From the NCBI GenBank assembly GCA_014549065.1, contig JACDOX010000007.1, forward strand, positions 4,829,034-4,893,033: 64,000 nucleotides of DNA, read 5' to 3'. Shown here one piece after another: positions 13,202 through 26,400 of the stretch. The translations under genes were made by a program, and so were the position numbers. The notes beneath the pieces were generated by a model. That model made no database searches. It had not been told where the DNA came from and saw nothing but the letters and a program-made list of their open reading frames with translations. Within the stretch, counting starts at the first letter, position 1; each line of letters opens with the position of its first letter. This stretch comes from Cardinalis cardinalis. Lineage: Eukaryota; Chordata; Aves; Passeriformes; Cardinalidae.

Positions 13202-13803
13202 TGTGTTGGGACCCAGGACATTCCTCTGACTGCCCTGGATGACTTGAAACCCTGGCAAGGGGCTCAGAGACCTTGAAGTCAAAAAGGCACCTGTGCCTTC
13301 GATTTTAGCCCATGGAAAAAATTACCAACTTTGTGCAAAGATTTACAAGCCACAAGAGTTTGAGCAGAATAGTAGTTAATTTGTCACAGGGTGAAAAAGT
13401 AGAATTTTGGGGTTTTAGAATAGGGATTCAAGAAGCAAGATGGAGGAATCTGGGTGTGTCCTATCCTTCTCCCTCTTCTTCTTGTACTCCATCTTCTGCT
13501 GTGATNGTGGCAATTTTGGANTGGTTTAGAGTAGAGNCAGACTGTCTAACATAGGTGATAGGTATTGGAAAATTATTGTAAATAAAATACACATAGTTCC
13601 TAGTATAAAGAGCTAACACCCCCCCAGGGGCAGGCACTNTGCCACAACCCGACCTGCTGGACAGACCTCTGCAGGTCAGAAAAAGAATGTAANAGATAAG
13701 AGAAAATAAACAACCTTGAAAAGCGGAACCAACAAATCTCGACTTCTTCGTCATGGGGCTGGGAAAAAAGACTTTCCAATACCTCGGAGTCATCTCAACC
13801 ACA
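13202..13803 (+). mobile_element. ERV solo LTR, copy B (plus orientation)
   Basis: The same LTR family as 9639-10271 but in the opposite orientation. It starts TGTGTTGGGACCC and ends near ATCTCAACCACA. It keeps the TATA-like TAGTATAAAGAG (about 13600), an AATAAACAACC polyadenylation signal (about 13706-13716) and the GATGGAGGAATCTGGG block shared with copy A. The two copies differ by many substitutions and small indels, so they are separate old insertions and not a recent inverted duplication. No target-site duplication was evident. There is no adjoining retroviral coding sequence. Confidence 0.75.
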
Positions 13804-16800
13804 GAAACCTCATGAGATCATGAGCATGAACTCACAAGGTCCCTTGGGACATCTGCTGGGTTGAAAGAGCTCTATGGAAGATGGGAGTATTAGGTCCTGG
13901 GGGACTGTAGTGACTGCCACTGTACACCCAGAACAGTCTGACTAGTAAAAGCCTAGCCTAGAGGCTGGGGATACATTGAAATTTGCCCCAGTTGGCAAAT
14001 TTCTAGTTTTAATGTTGTCATAAGTGTATTAAATAGTAATTATGAGAATTTTAGAGTGATCACCAAGAGAAATCTGACCACTGCTTATTGANGGTACATT
14101 TATTCATATATGGCATAAATCAATAAATGACACCCATTGCTGCCTTCAAAATCAAGCTGAGCCACACTGNATTGAATACAACTGCAAACACAACTAAAAG
14201 AGTAAGTCATGTTACTACTAAATGATCAGGCACTTCATGGTCTGATTCAGAAAGGTATTTAAATCTGATTCTAACTAAAAGTGGCTGCNTTGTTCTATTG
14301 CAAACTTACAGATTCTGATAAAATAGAAGTAAATGAGGCTTTAAAATTACCCTGAAATGAAGTCACTCAGCTGCATTTATGCTCTTGAATATGTAGCCAG
14401 TTTTGCAAATAATAGAAAATTGCTCTGAAGATACNGAAGTTGTGTTACATCAATCTGCTAATTTTAAAATACCTTATTTAGAAGAATTATGCAATATCTG
14501 ATGCAAGAAAATCATCCTGTGGCAATATGCAGCATTTCTCCATTTAAATCATGTATTTTCATATTAAGCTTTATATTTGCATGCACTTCATCTTTGTTTT
14601 CATTTACGTAGTTTGGCAATTTATGACAGGACAGAAAAGGAATTCATTATATTTAGCAACAGAAAACTCATTTCTCATTTTTCTAGTGTTGAGCAGCTGC
14701 TACAAAATTAGCTAAACCACTATATCACAATTCCTCACCACNGTGATTCTTTAGGTCACCCTCATGGGTCTTCAATCTTATTATGTTCAGAGGTTGACAC
14801 CTGGTAATTTTCAGAATCAGAAAATAGAAGGAAGCAATATATTTTTATATCTTTTCTTCTGAGAAGGATTTTTCTTTATTTAAGAAGATAAAGTATCAGT
14901 CATCAATTGAAAATATTAAAAAACAGAATAATAGCCACAGCAAGGTCAATGCTCACTTTGTTTACCAAACTTTGGAATGAAAATGTTCTGCATGAAAAAG
15001 AAACCTTGCCTAATCCTGAGAGAAATTGCCCATGTGCAGGGAAATTTGAATTCCTTGTCCAATAGCCAAAGGAGTTTAAGAAAAAGTTATGATAAGACAC
15101 CCAGGATTATTGTTCCTTAAAAAGTTATTGCTGCTGCCAACTTCCATGGGCTATGTTGGCTAAAATGAGAAAAAGATTAAGTAATTGTCTCTCTATATAA
15201 AATCATTATATGACTTGTACACCAGTATTAGTGCTATCATCTATCATCTGCTGTTACCTTCCCAGAAAAATCAGTTATTCAGAGTAATTTTTGTATTAGG
15301 AAGCTGGANGAATGCCACCTACAAGCATCATACAGCATAACAAGTCTAAGATCATGTAGGGCAGGACTGATCCTCCTCAAATTCAAAGCAGATTTAGANT
15401 TTTCATACCGTAATGGATTTATGAGTATAAGCTATTCTTTAAAAATTGATTCTGTATTTAGGTTTTGTTCTGATATGAATGGGTGGGTTTCAGTCCTGAA
15501 TCAGGGATGTGATTTCTTGACATGATTTGAAGAGACTTTCTTACCCCCCTTCTGAATATTTCCTGTGACTTTGAGAACCACTCATATTGGTGTTTGCCTG
15601 CAACACACACACACACACAGAGCTTGAACCCCAGCAGTTACTGGTTTGGCNCAAAAAAAGCATAAAAAGCTGCATGTTATTAGCAGGGTTTTTCAAAGTT
15701 GAAATCTGGAAGAAGAAATCCAATCTGTCAGGGGCTAATAGCATGAACTACAGAGATATTCTCCNATTGCAGTTACAATGCTGAATAACTGATTTTCATC
15801 ACTCTGGGATGCAATAAACCATGTTTCCAGAATAATTTTTAATTAAATCTTTATAAAAGAGCTGCCAGTGTGTTTCAGAGATGCTGCTATGCTGACCAGA
15901 TGTGTAGTCCAAGAGGAAGCTTTAGGAGTAAATATAGCAGGATCTTAATGGCTATTTTGCTAGAAATGTGTAGGCAGTCATTAATGTCAGCAAAACACAG
16001 GCTGGGAGATGGCATGGCTGTAGATGAGAAGCNTAGCCATTATCACTACTTCTATGCAACATTTAATTTCAAGAACCTTGATCTGAAAATTAGGCTGTTA
16101 AAAGGCTGCTGTTGTTTTGGGTGTCATCTCAGCAAAACCCCAATATTCATAGCAAAGCATACCTGCCCCCTTCTTCACTATTCTGCAAGAAGTCCTGTAG
16201 CTGGTTAGCTGGCTGACTCAGCTGTGCAAGGNCACAGCTCATGTAAATACCTATCAGATCACTAGATGTCCTCCTCCCACAGAGTTTCTTGTCGTTCTCA
16301 GCTAGCANACGTTTTCTCTTAGAAAGGATCTACAACCGTGTGCAGCACTAACAGGTTGCCAGTGCAGTCTTGTGTGTTCACAAACGACCTGTACCCAGAA
16401 AGCAGCCTCAGGGCAGGTCAGAGCCTTCAAGCCCAAAGGCAGGAGCACTGCCCTGGCTGAGAATGGGAAATGGTGCTCACCACTCCTTCCAGGCAGACTC
16501 GTGCTTTACCACACCTCTCTTATCATCATTATTTTCAGTGTGTGAAAACAGTGATGGATCTCACTCTAATGACAAAGACCTAAGACTGGAATCACCTGTA
16601 TGCTAGCTATGCAAGTAATGATAATTTTTTGACTGGAAAGTGAGGAGCAGACCATAAAACTTCAATGTGGAAGGTGAGGTTACTACAGCCAGGCATCAAA
16701 AGATTAATGAAAGTGTCAAGTTTTATCCCTATACCAACAATTAAAGTTTGCATGGTCAAAATGTTGTGTAGCAGAGCCCNGTGTCCTTTCCTGCCTGAGA

Positions 16801-19800
16801 AATTATACAATATGTTAAGCAGAGTGAAGAACATACTTTGACATTAGCTGACTATATATTTCACTTTATTGACTTGCTAGAAGAAAAGCTGTTTTACTTA
16901 CAGGTCAAAGCTTGTCCTTACTTTTTCCTTGTATGACTATCTGCTTCAATGGATTATTGCATCTATGGCAAATGTCGACTCCCTGCCTTGCCTAAAAATC
17001 TGAGCTTATGATTAGGTTGTGGGGTTTTTTCCCTAGAAAGCTTGATTTCATTTTTTATACAACTGAGACATAAATGGATGTGATANGGGAACAAGAATAT
17101 TTGGATGAAATTTTACTGCAATCTTGCNAAGGCATTTGATTCTTTGAAGAATCAAAAAATTTTGGCAAGGATGTGGATTTTTCAGTGCATTTTTTTGTTC
17201 AGATTTCAGGCTTACAGAAATGCAAAATGTCAGGTTTCTTTCACCCATGGCTGTCAGCATTCCATTCTAAACATTAGCCAACAGCTAACACTTTGGCTTG
17301 AGGCCACTGGGNAGATCCTGTTCTGCAGTTCCTGCAACCACAATCCACANTATCATGAAATGCCACAGACTATCTGTGGGTCAAGGTTGGACAAGAGAAA
17401 TGACTGGGAAAAAGGTAACTCTCATGGAGCAGTCAGAGAAACCACTCTGAATAAAGGACATAAAAAACCCTGTAAACTGTAATGATCNTGTTTAATGAAA
17501 CAGTCCCACTTCTAATTAACTAGACTTTCTATTAATGCTTAATATTTGGTAAAAATGCAATCCTGTCTTCTCTCCTTTTACTTGCAGGTATTTTACACAG
17601 CAGGACCACTTTGATCAAATAGCTCCTTTTGCACCTGCACTTGCACAAGCAGGAGTCATCTCACAGATAGACTGCATAAGGTCTGCCTCATCTTCACTTC
17701 AGAATACAGCAATTCAGGATATAATTGTCACTTCTCATTGTATTCACCCACATGAAATTGCCATTTGAAACACCAGAGGAGGAACTCAATGACACCAAAT
17801 CCATGTTTGCCTCGTTAGTGCACTTTTGTGGATATTGGTGTCCTGCTGGTAAATCTGACCTTGTGCGAAAAAACATTGTTAGAGAAAGACAAACATAAAT
17901 GTTTCCATGTAACATCTTTCCAAAACAGACTAAAGGAGTTAACCTGNGAGAGATAAAGTACCCTTGATTGGGCCATCTGCACAAATAGAGTTTGAATGTT
18001 GTTGTCATTTTGCATCTTTTGCACTAAACAAAGTTAAATGGAAACACTGTCCCTATTGCTTGCTACTTCTACAGNCTTTTTCCCCTCTAGCAGCTTTCCC
18101 TTCTATTTATAGTAAGTCATGTGCAAATCACAATTCAGCAATATGGTTTTTTAAACAGCTATTCTGGAGACATTTATGCTCCAGATGGAAGCAATCAGCT
18201 CATGAANCACCTCAGAGGTTCATGGTTTTTTCAAACTATCCTAGGCACTAAAGGGCAGAAAGCATAGAAGTAATTTATATGTGTGTTCATTCTTCTGACT
18301 TTGTGTTTGCTTGTATAACAAGGTCTAGGAACAATACAGAGCTGAATTAGTACCCACAGTATCTTCTCTTAAATGGACTTGGATGGACTTGGATGGTGTT
18401 TTGTATGGGATATAAGTTTGTTCCCTTCTCACAGATTAAAAGAAGAAAATCATGTATATATTGGGCANAGTGAACTACATTTATAGATGATTATGAGGTT
18501 AATATAGTGTGTGAAAGTGAAGTTGTATTAAACCAAGAATAATCTTCTTTAAGGACAGGAACAGGTACTTCAGACACTTTGACAACTGCCTTGTAAAGGG
18601 GCTGTGACACTGACATGCAGCCTCCCTGCTGCCATGAGAAACCTGAAAAGCAGCTGCAACAGCACCAACTGGTTCTAAGTTGACAAGAAAACAGTTTTTG
18701 AGTTCAGCTGATCCTGTCATAACACATAAAGGTGCTGCAGCTCAAAAAATACAGCACAGGGGACCGTGGCTTTGAAATCTCACAGCATTTTAGAAGGGTG
18801 TTATTTTAGTCTTTCAATATGCATGTAAGCTTCAGGTGACATCTTTCCTTCCAAACTAACCCAAGTGTGCTCAGAAAAAGAGATGATGCAGAACAGGTAT
18901 GAGGAGACAAGGCTGTGGTGAGAATATGAAAGCACTTTACCAAGAAGCTCTAATTCTCTTGCCTTTTACACTGGTGTCACACCAGCTTCCCCTGGGCATT
19001 ACAGTGCATTCACACTTGGCCTAGACAAGAGCTCCAGCTGAGTACATAGTGGTGCCACATANTGGTATTATGCATTAAATAATTATGTATTTACCTTCCA
19101 AATTTCAAAAGCTTGGGCTGAGAAACTGGTCAAGTTAACGGGGACCTTACACAAGAAGTGTTTAATCAAATTTAAGTACAAAACAGGCACTGGTCATAAT
19201 TAGATGGTAGAAAACAAAAAGCTAAAGTTAAACTTACTTCTACTCACCCTAATTTCTTCTCTGTTTAATCACTGATCTCAAGGTAAGTTTGGGTCAAGAN
19301 TGTAGCAAGAGGTTTTTTGTTTATTTCTAGATAATGCTGTGATAAAAATTCGTAGGTTTTGCTTTCTGGTCAGATAAAAATTAATATGGGCTGACACTCC
19401 TGCTGCACTGTAGGTGAAGTAAAAGCCTTTTTTTTTTTTTTTTTTTGGAGCTTGCGGCATCAGCAGTTTCAGGATGAGATATTTCCTATTCTGTTAAGTG
19501 GAAGCCTGTGGTGTAAAAATAGACAGTGCTATATATTGAAAGCNTAAGCCTACTGAAGTTTTACAGATTTAGAAAGTTCGCTAATCATTACCAATTAAAA
19601 GGCTGCTTCATTCTGCATAAATTAATCATAATGATGCACTTAACTGCAGGGCCTGCAGAAAATATTTATTTTGAAAAAGTGGTACCAAATTTAATCCAGA
19701 AGTGGTGCTTATAATAACAGTCAAAGCTTTAAACTGCTACAAGTTTTTTTCTAAATATATATCTCAGCAAGTCTGTGCTACCAGTGTCTGGTAGCTATCA

Positions 19801-22189
19801 AGCAGGTTCTGAAAGGCAAGAACAGAAAAGCAGTACTTACTTTGAGTTTCTGGAGGACTGAGGGTATATACAGTGCTCCCATTAGACTTTCTTACATTCA
19901 GTATTATGGCTGAGAACAAAAGGATTGATTTCACATTATTGAGAGAGAGAGTAGCACAGTTCTTACCCAGTATCCTCTTCCTGCAAATGCTTGGATATTA
20001 GAAGGATACCCTGGGTTAAATTCCCCCTAGGTCTATGCCAGTAGCAAGGCTTCTGTTATGTGTTATCAGGTTTATACATACTGTGGTGCTAACATCCAGA
20101 ATATTTTCAGGAGGAGAAGCCGTGTCCTTCAGCTCTGTTCCAGCAACAGAGGTTTCACTCAGAGCCCTCGAGAGGTGTGTGCAGCTCCCTCTTCAAACCT
20201 GCAATGTCTGACTCCACGGGTTCCCAAAAATCATTACTGTAAAGGCTTCTTAAAGAGTNTTGGAAGCAGGAGGGCCTGCATGCTCATCATAGCACACTGT
20301 GTTAAAGCAGAGACAGTGCACAGAGACCTACAAGCTGATCCGGGAAGTCAGAACCCATTAACTTTTACTGGATTTATGACAAGCATCATTCTCTAAAAAA
20401 AACAGCAACCAGCTGGCAAATGGTTGAGAATGTGTTCCTAGGGAACACAACATAAGCAGATGGAATTATGTTGTTCAGTGGAAAATAATACAAACAAATG
20501 AAAATACCTGACATACCATGAATATAGCACGGAATTACATTATTATTATAATAAAATTGATATTTTTATTTCATGAAAAGTATCTTTCCTAGCAATTGTG
20601 ATTATGAAGCACATGTGGCACATGTTAATCACTAGCTGGATGTTAAACTAACCATTGTTAAATCATCATTTTTAGTCATAAACATTTATTAAGTTTGTAA
20701 GTATGTTGTTCTCACTATTCAAATAGCCAGTAATCAGTCATCAGCTGCACAGAATTTCAAGTGGAAGCATCTCAAATCTCTAAGGTCTTCAGCTTTGTAA
20801 TATCTCCAAGGTGTACCAAGGAGCAGACAATACTGATAACCTTCGACACATGGCAGTGACTAGCCAACATCTCATTTAAAAAATTCAATGCTGTTTCAAT
20901 GCTGTTCTCTTGTAGGCAGTACAACAAAAAGTGTATTGAATACTTCAGTTTATCTGTTTACACTGTGCCTAATATAAATATGTTGGTAAGTGATGTAAAA
21001 ATTCTTTTTCTCTCAAACTGGCTTTTCTTTGATTCTTTGTAATGAGCATAAAGGTTCTATCAAAGCATAAAGATTCTATCAAGACAAGTCAAATTAAAAA
21101 CTCCCATTATGCCTCCATCTTAGCAAAACACACATGCAAGGAAAACCACCTGCTTACTGACTGTGAGTCTGGAGCTAGGAAACTTCTGCCTTTATCAGAA
21201 TGAGGATTTCTCTGTATCAGTCCCACAACATGTGCCATCGCTTGCTTATGGTTTTCATAAAATCAAAAGGCAGATCCCACTATCCTTGCAGTAGAAGCAT
21301 TTCTTTGGTTTTCAGTTTAAGGTTTTGCTTGGAGACATATGTGAGGAAATATCATGTTTGCTGTCAAATGTTTTTATATTCTGTGAAGCTCATGGATAGC
21401 TGGTTTAAGTACTAAAATAGCTTTTCCTTTCAGTGAGGCTCAGAGAAAGCATGTTATTCTCCCGTATTTTTGAACTGCCTTCCTTGAAATCTATAGACTA
21501 AACTGCCTTTATTTTTTTGTCATCAACACCATAAACCAGGTGCTAACCTTAGCAATTGTGCCAAACTAGTAGTAAAGATAAGTATTTTGCAATTTTCACC
21601 TGAACAGTACAGTATTAAAACACTTACATGGGATTTGAAAGTACTGTTCCACAGAGAAATGATACTGTGTTCTGCCCTCTTGCACTGTATGTTGTATTTT
21701 ATCAAGAGGAACAGAACAAATCCNTACAGGAGAAGATTAGACCACAGCAGTTCATTCTAGAGTTAGAACAACTTCTACTTCTCTGAGACAGAAATATGGG
21801 TTACTGATTCCGTGGTGTTTCATATCTGCAGTGAGATTAATGATTACTGACAGCTGTACCCAGCTGGAAGTTTGTTCAAAGCTACTGGATCCTTTCACTT
21901 GAAATACTCCAGCCAGGGAGTTGTGTCCTTTGATGGAGCATAAATGAGAGCATCTCTGCACNTGTAGAGGCTCTTCCCCAAAGATCCCACCCCAGAACTG
22001 CTTTCCATTTCCAAATGCTGCTCTGAGCTGAAGAGCACCAGATTTGTGAATGCGCTGGCCCTGGCTGAGCTGGGGCTCATTTCCCCACAGCAGCCCNCGC
22101 NNAGCTCTGCTCTGCAAGGTGTTGATAACTCACCTGTGCTTTGGGTGCTGCTGAGCAGGGCTGGCACAGCATCAGCACTGTCCCTCAAC
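13804..22189. other. Gene-poor AT-rich intergenic block
   Basis: About 8.4 kb without a recognisable exon on either strand. It holds a short CA repeat (15603-15619), a run of more than 20 T (about 19429-19446), small tandem words at 18370-18394 (TGGACTTGGA repeated) and 21047-21080 (GCATAAAG.TTCTATCAA repeated), and scattered single Ns. A slightly GC-richer patch at 20100-20350 has no clear coding signal. Confidence 0.5.
15603..15619. repeat. CA dinucleotide microsatellite
   Basis: A run of about eight AC units following CTGCA. It is short and ordinary. Confidence 0.9.
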
Positions 22190-22590
22190 ATTCCCCACTC
22201 ACCAGTGGGCTGGGGACAGAGCCAGGACAGCTGACCCAAACTGACCAAAAGAATATTCCATACCAAATTAATATGGTTTGCAAACAAAACAAAGGGTGAG
22301 GGTGGGGAGAAGAGAGGGGCATTTGTCATTACAACATTTGTTTTTCAGATCACTATGGGTGCTAAAGGTCTACTCCCTGGGAAGGAGTAGGGATCATAAC
22401 CTGCTGATGGGAAGTAGAGAATAAATCTCTTGTTTTCCTTTGCTTCTGTATGGCCTTTATTAAATTGCCTTTATCTTATCCCACAAGCTTTCTTCTCTCC
22501 TAGTTTCTCCCCCCACCCCTTGTCCTGCTGAGAACAGGAGTGATAGAGCAGTATGGTGGGTGCATGGCATCCAGCCAAAGTCACCCATCA
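22190..22590 (+). mobile_element. Degraded ERV LTR fragment
   Basis: The text GACAGAGCCAGGACAGC, then ACCCAAACTGACC and ATATTCCATACC, and later a T-rich CTTTATCTTATCCCAC and CTCCCCCCACCCC block, matches in order the LTR at 37633-38100, so both belong to one avian ERV LTR family. The 5' part is missing or unrecognisable and the middle is diverged. The boundaries are approximate. Confidence 0.6.
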
Positions 22591-23207
22591 CAAGTTAAAA
22601 TTGTATTCCTCAAATTGTCACTGGAAATGCCCTGAAAAGTCTACCCAGGATGTGGAAATCCTTCTTCAGTGCACTCTGGTGTCTTAATCTTCTCTTACTC
22701 TCACAATTCAACTCCAGAGACTTCAGCTTTGAATCAAACTGGCTTGGTGCATTGTGGATGCACAGTATCCACTAACTAACTAAGTTGTCTTTTAACATTA
22801 TAAACATAAAAGATACCATTTGAATATTTNTTTTAAATCCAAATATTAAAAACGCATCATTAATTTTATTCAGGCAAATTGATTTAATGAAACCCACTGA
22901 CATTGAGTTGATAAAAAATACATTGATTTATAGGTTTTATGACTCTCTGGAAATTCACTAAAAGCATTGTTAAATCCCTTGCATAGCTGATTTATGTAGT
23001 CTTTTATTCAATACAACATATTAGGTACAGATTATTGATAGCTTCCAGCATAAAATAGTGCATACTGGTGCCTTCATTCAATATTGCAGACTACATACCC
23101 ACTAAGTGCAAAAAGGGATGGTTTCTTTCTAACAAAATAAGTCACAAACTGATTTATAGAGATAATACAGAGTAGTAAATATTTATATTCTAGTATTTTT
23201 TCTTAAG

Positions 23208-23415
23208 ATGCTTATTTGTGAAAATCAATTATCTGAAAGACACTCTTTATATTCAAAAAAGACATCCGTAAAAAAGACATTGTATCTGAAGTATCATGGG
23301 CTTATACAGATAATATATTTTTACTTAATGCTTATTTGTAAAATCGACTACAGAAAAGACACTCACCATAAAAAAGACACTGGATCTGAAATCTTGTGGG
23401 CTCATACAGATAATA
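23208..23415. repeat. Diverged direct duplication, two units of about 90-108 bp
   Basis: Unit 1 (23208-23315) and unit 2 (23328-23415) both begin ATGCTTATTTGT and end CATACAGATAATA. They share AAAAAAGACA and ATCTGAA blocks in the same order. Unit 2 lacks about 20 bp. A plus-strand open frame runs through both units, but nothing else supports coding. Confidence 0.8.
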
Positions 23416-26400
23416 CATGTAACGAATATTAGTGTCCAAGTTGGTGCTGTATTGTTTCTTTCTCTTACTGCACAAAATACTTTAGCACAAGTATTTAGTG
23501 CAAGACACCTAATTTCTCCAACCACATCTAAAATATTAATGAAAGCTTTTTACCACATTAACTCTGCCTTAGAACAATACTCACCTGTGCCATAGCTGTG
23601 CCCTGAACATGTTTGGGGCAGCTCTTGAGTAGTCTTAAAGCTCACCATCCAGTTCTTCCTTCTTTTACCATCCACTCTTTCTAAAGTTAATTAAAACATC
23701 ACTTATTGCTATTAAAGAGGAAGGCCATGCTTTTATTTCTACAGTCTAATGATAAAGTAGTAACCTAGCTTTAATTATAAGCCATATAATAAATTATGAA
23801 AAATAGCAATGCCCTGAAATATTTATCACAAAATAACAGCCCACAGAGGAATAAGACATTATCTAATTGCATCTGACAGANCTCCCACCCAAAATGACTT
23901 TCAATCTCTCTGTTCCTTGGATCCACTGTCCCACTTCCTCTTTGCCTTTATTCAATGGCCTATTTTAAGTTCTGACAGTTAATCCCTTTAGGACTATTAA
24001 AAAAGAAAACAAACAAGCAACAAAAAAAACCCCAACAACCAAAAAAACCCACCCCTATCTGGTAGCTCTACTTGGAGTTTATACCTAGTTTAACAACAAT
24101 AAACACAAAAGCTTCTCTTTCTCTGTGCCAACTTTTCTGAAGAATGCATTATGGTTAAATAAACAGNTAATTTTCATTCACTAAAAGTGAAGTATTCACA
24201 TGTTAAAAGGGACACTGATACCTGTGGATTCTCAACACCTTTCATTCCTAACANAGTTTTTGATGGTCATATGCTTTCAATTTGTACTTCTTTAAAACCT
24301 TGCCTCTCTTTGCAACAGAATGAATTTTGGCTTCACTGATTGCCTCAATGTTATCAGTGCTGCCCAGATTTTTCTTTCCAAAAGCCACACACTGCTGGTG
24401 CTTTTTTTATTTCTCTTGGGCTCAGAAAAAATAAACAAAATTCAACTAAAAGGATCAGACTAACATTAATCCATGTTTTTTTGAAGTTGAATGGCACATT
24501 TATTGAAAATGACTCACTTGCTAGCAAAGCACAATACAGCTAAAGAGACAGGAACAACTTTACTGAATCCTCAGATTGCTTAGNAGTCTTTACAATATTG
24601 TCAAAATTAAGCTTGGAGAAAAGATAAACANGTCTTTTCAAAAATCTCAGTGTTTGTGGAAAAATATTCTGATGACTAGAAAAGGTAGACNGTGTGTCTC
24701 CTGTTGCTGATACATTCCTTATCTGATAAAAGAGAATCNTTTTCTTACTGAAAAGGGCTGGCTATGCAAGATGGCCTCATCTTGTATTTTTACAGTCATC
24801 TCATACAGGTTCTCCAGGACAGTATCAGTCTCATTGCTACCATTGTTACTGATTGAACAATTCCTTAGGGATGAAACTCTTCTTTTTCCCTAAAAACTGT
24901 NGTGGGAGAGAACATAATATAGAATACAATTCTCTTTCCTCTTGCCTGAGAAGAATGAATAAGAAAAATTCCCCAAATGTGACTTTCAGACGTTTTGTGA
25001 TGTATGAGCGCCCTTCAGAGACAGGCACTAAACCAGACATATATGTGCATTCTCTGGTTTGACAGAAACCAAAATGTTTTCTCCCTTCTACCATTTTTTT
25101 AGAATATTTTCACTTTTTTGCTCTGGACCTCACTGCTGAGATTTGGACATCTTTTCTGTCTTCCAGTTACCCCTCCAGCTGCCATAAAATGAACTTTTAT
25201 TTAATCTGAAGACAGTATCATTGTAATTTCAGAAGACATATAATCTGCATAACCAGTTTTGTAGTAGCTCACTGATAGATTTCTGAGTAAGTGTGAAAAT
25301 ATTAGGGTCGTTTTTATGATTGGGCTAAGGGATTTGTTAATGAAACTTATGTCATCATTGCATGAAGAAGTGAGTTTCTTTNCCCTTCTTTAGGACATAC
25401 AAGTAGTAACATTTTAAAAATCTGTGCTGTGCTCTGAACACCTTTTCTTCCAAGAAGCATGCACCAACCAAGCCAAAATTGCTGTCTTGTGTATACAGAT
25501 CCCCACCTCACACACACTAAGGTGAAGTTACATGAATCAAAGAAAATTGAAAGAAGAAAAATATCTCCACTCTGCAGGTCTAAGGTGGAGAAAATACAAG
25601 ATCTTTATGTCTTATGTCTGGTTTGCCATACACACAGGCTGTTACCTGGAAAGCTAACAGCTTGTAGAGACTGTTCTCCCTTCCCAGCCAGCATTGCCTT
25701 TGGTAAAATAAACTCAGAAACAAATTTTGGAAGTGAATTGGGCCCAGAGTCCATATAGGATCAGGAATTCAAAGCACCTCTAGGTGACCAATATATACAC
25801 TTGTCACTGGTCTGGTGCAATGAGGATGACTTGATAAAGATCACACTATGACAGTTTTTCTTTTGCATTGGCTGCTGAGCAGATAGGAACTGTTTCCTGT
25901 GGCCAGCTCCCTTCTGCCAGTGATGCAGATAATGGTAGTTCCACAGGCAAATCAAACCTACATTTCGTCTTCATTTTCATCTGAAATATGAGTTGGTCTG
26001 TTGTACACAAGGCAGACATTTACTAATCATTTTCCTTTATTGATGTTTAGGAGTTGAAGCATAAAGTGATCCTCAAACGTAGTTAAAGTGAGGCAACAGC
26101 TGCCATTGTGACCACGACTACAGCAGTACCACAACCACATAAATCAAGGTTTCATTCATTTTTGAGCCAGAACACAGTAGAAAGTAGCCTTAAAATGGAG
26201 CTCTATTGTAGTTATAGAGATGAATTNCTTTGTCTGCATGGGGACTAACGGGGACAAAAGCTGCCCTTANCAAACAGAACAGTAAAGTCTTTCTTACTGA
26301 TTTGCATTCAAGGGCTTTTCCCCACACNATGTCTGGGAAATAATTTGCAAAATGGTCTTTCCTACATGCTTTTTAATATTTTTCTCACTGAATTATTACT

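Noticed and set aside
9639..13803. A complete provirus bounded by two LTRs
   Set aside because: The LTRs point in opposite directions and nothing between them resembles gag, pol or env, so they are independent insertions.
15541..15784. Overlapping short frames around the CA repeat as coding
   Set aside because: They are short, on opposite strands, and span a microsatellite; no family or splice signals.
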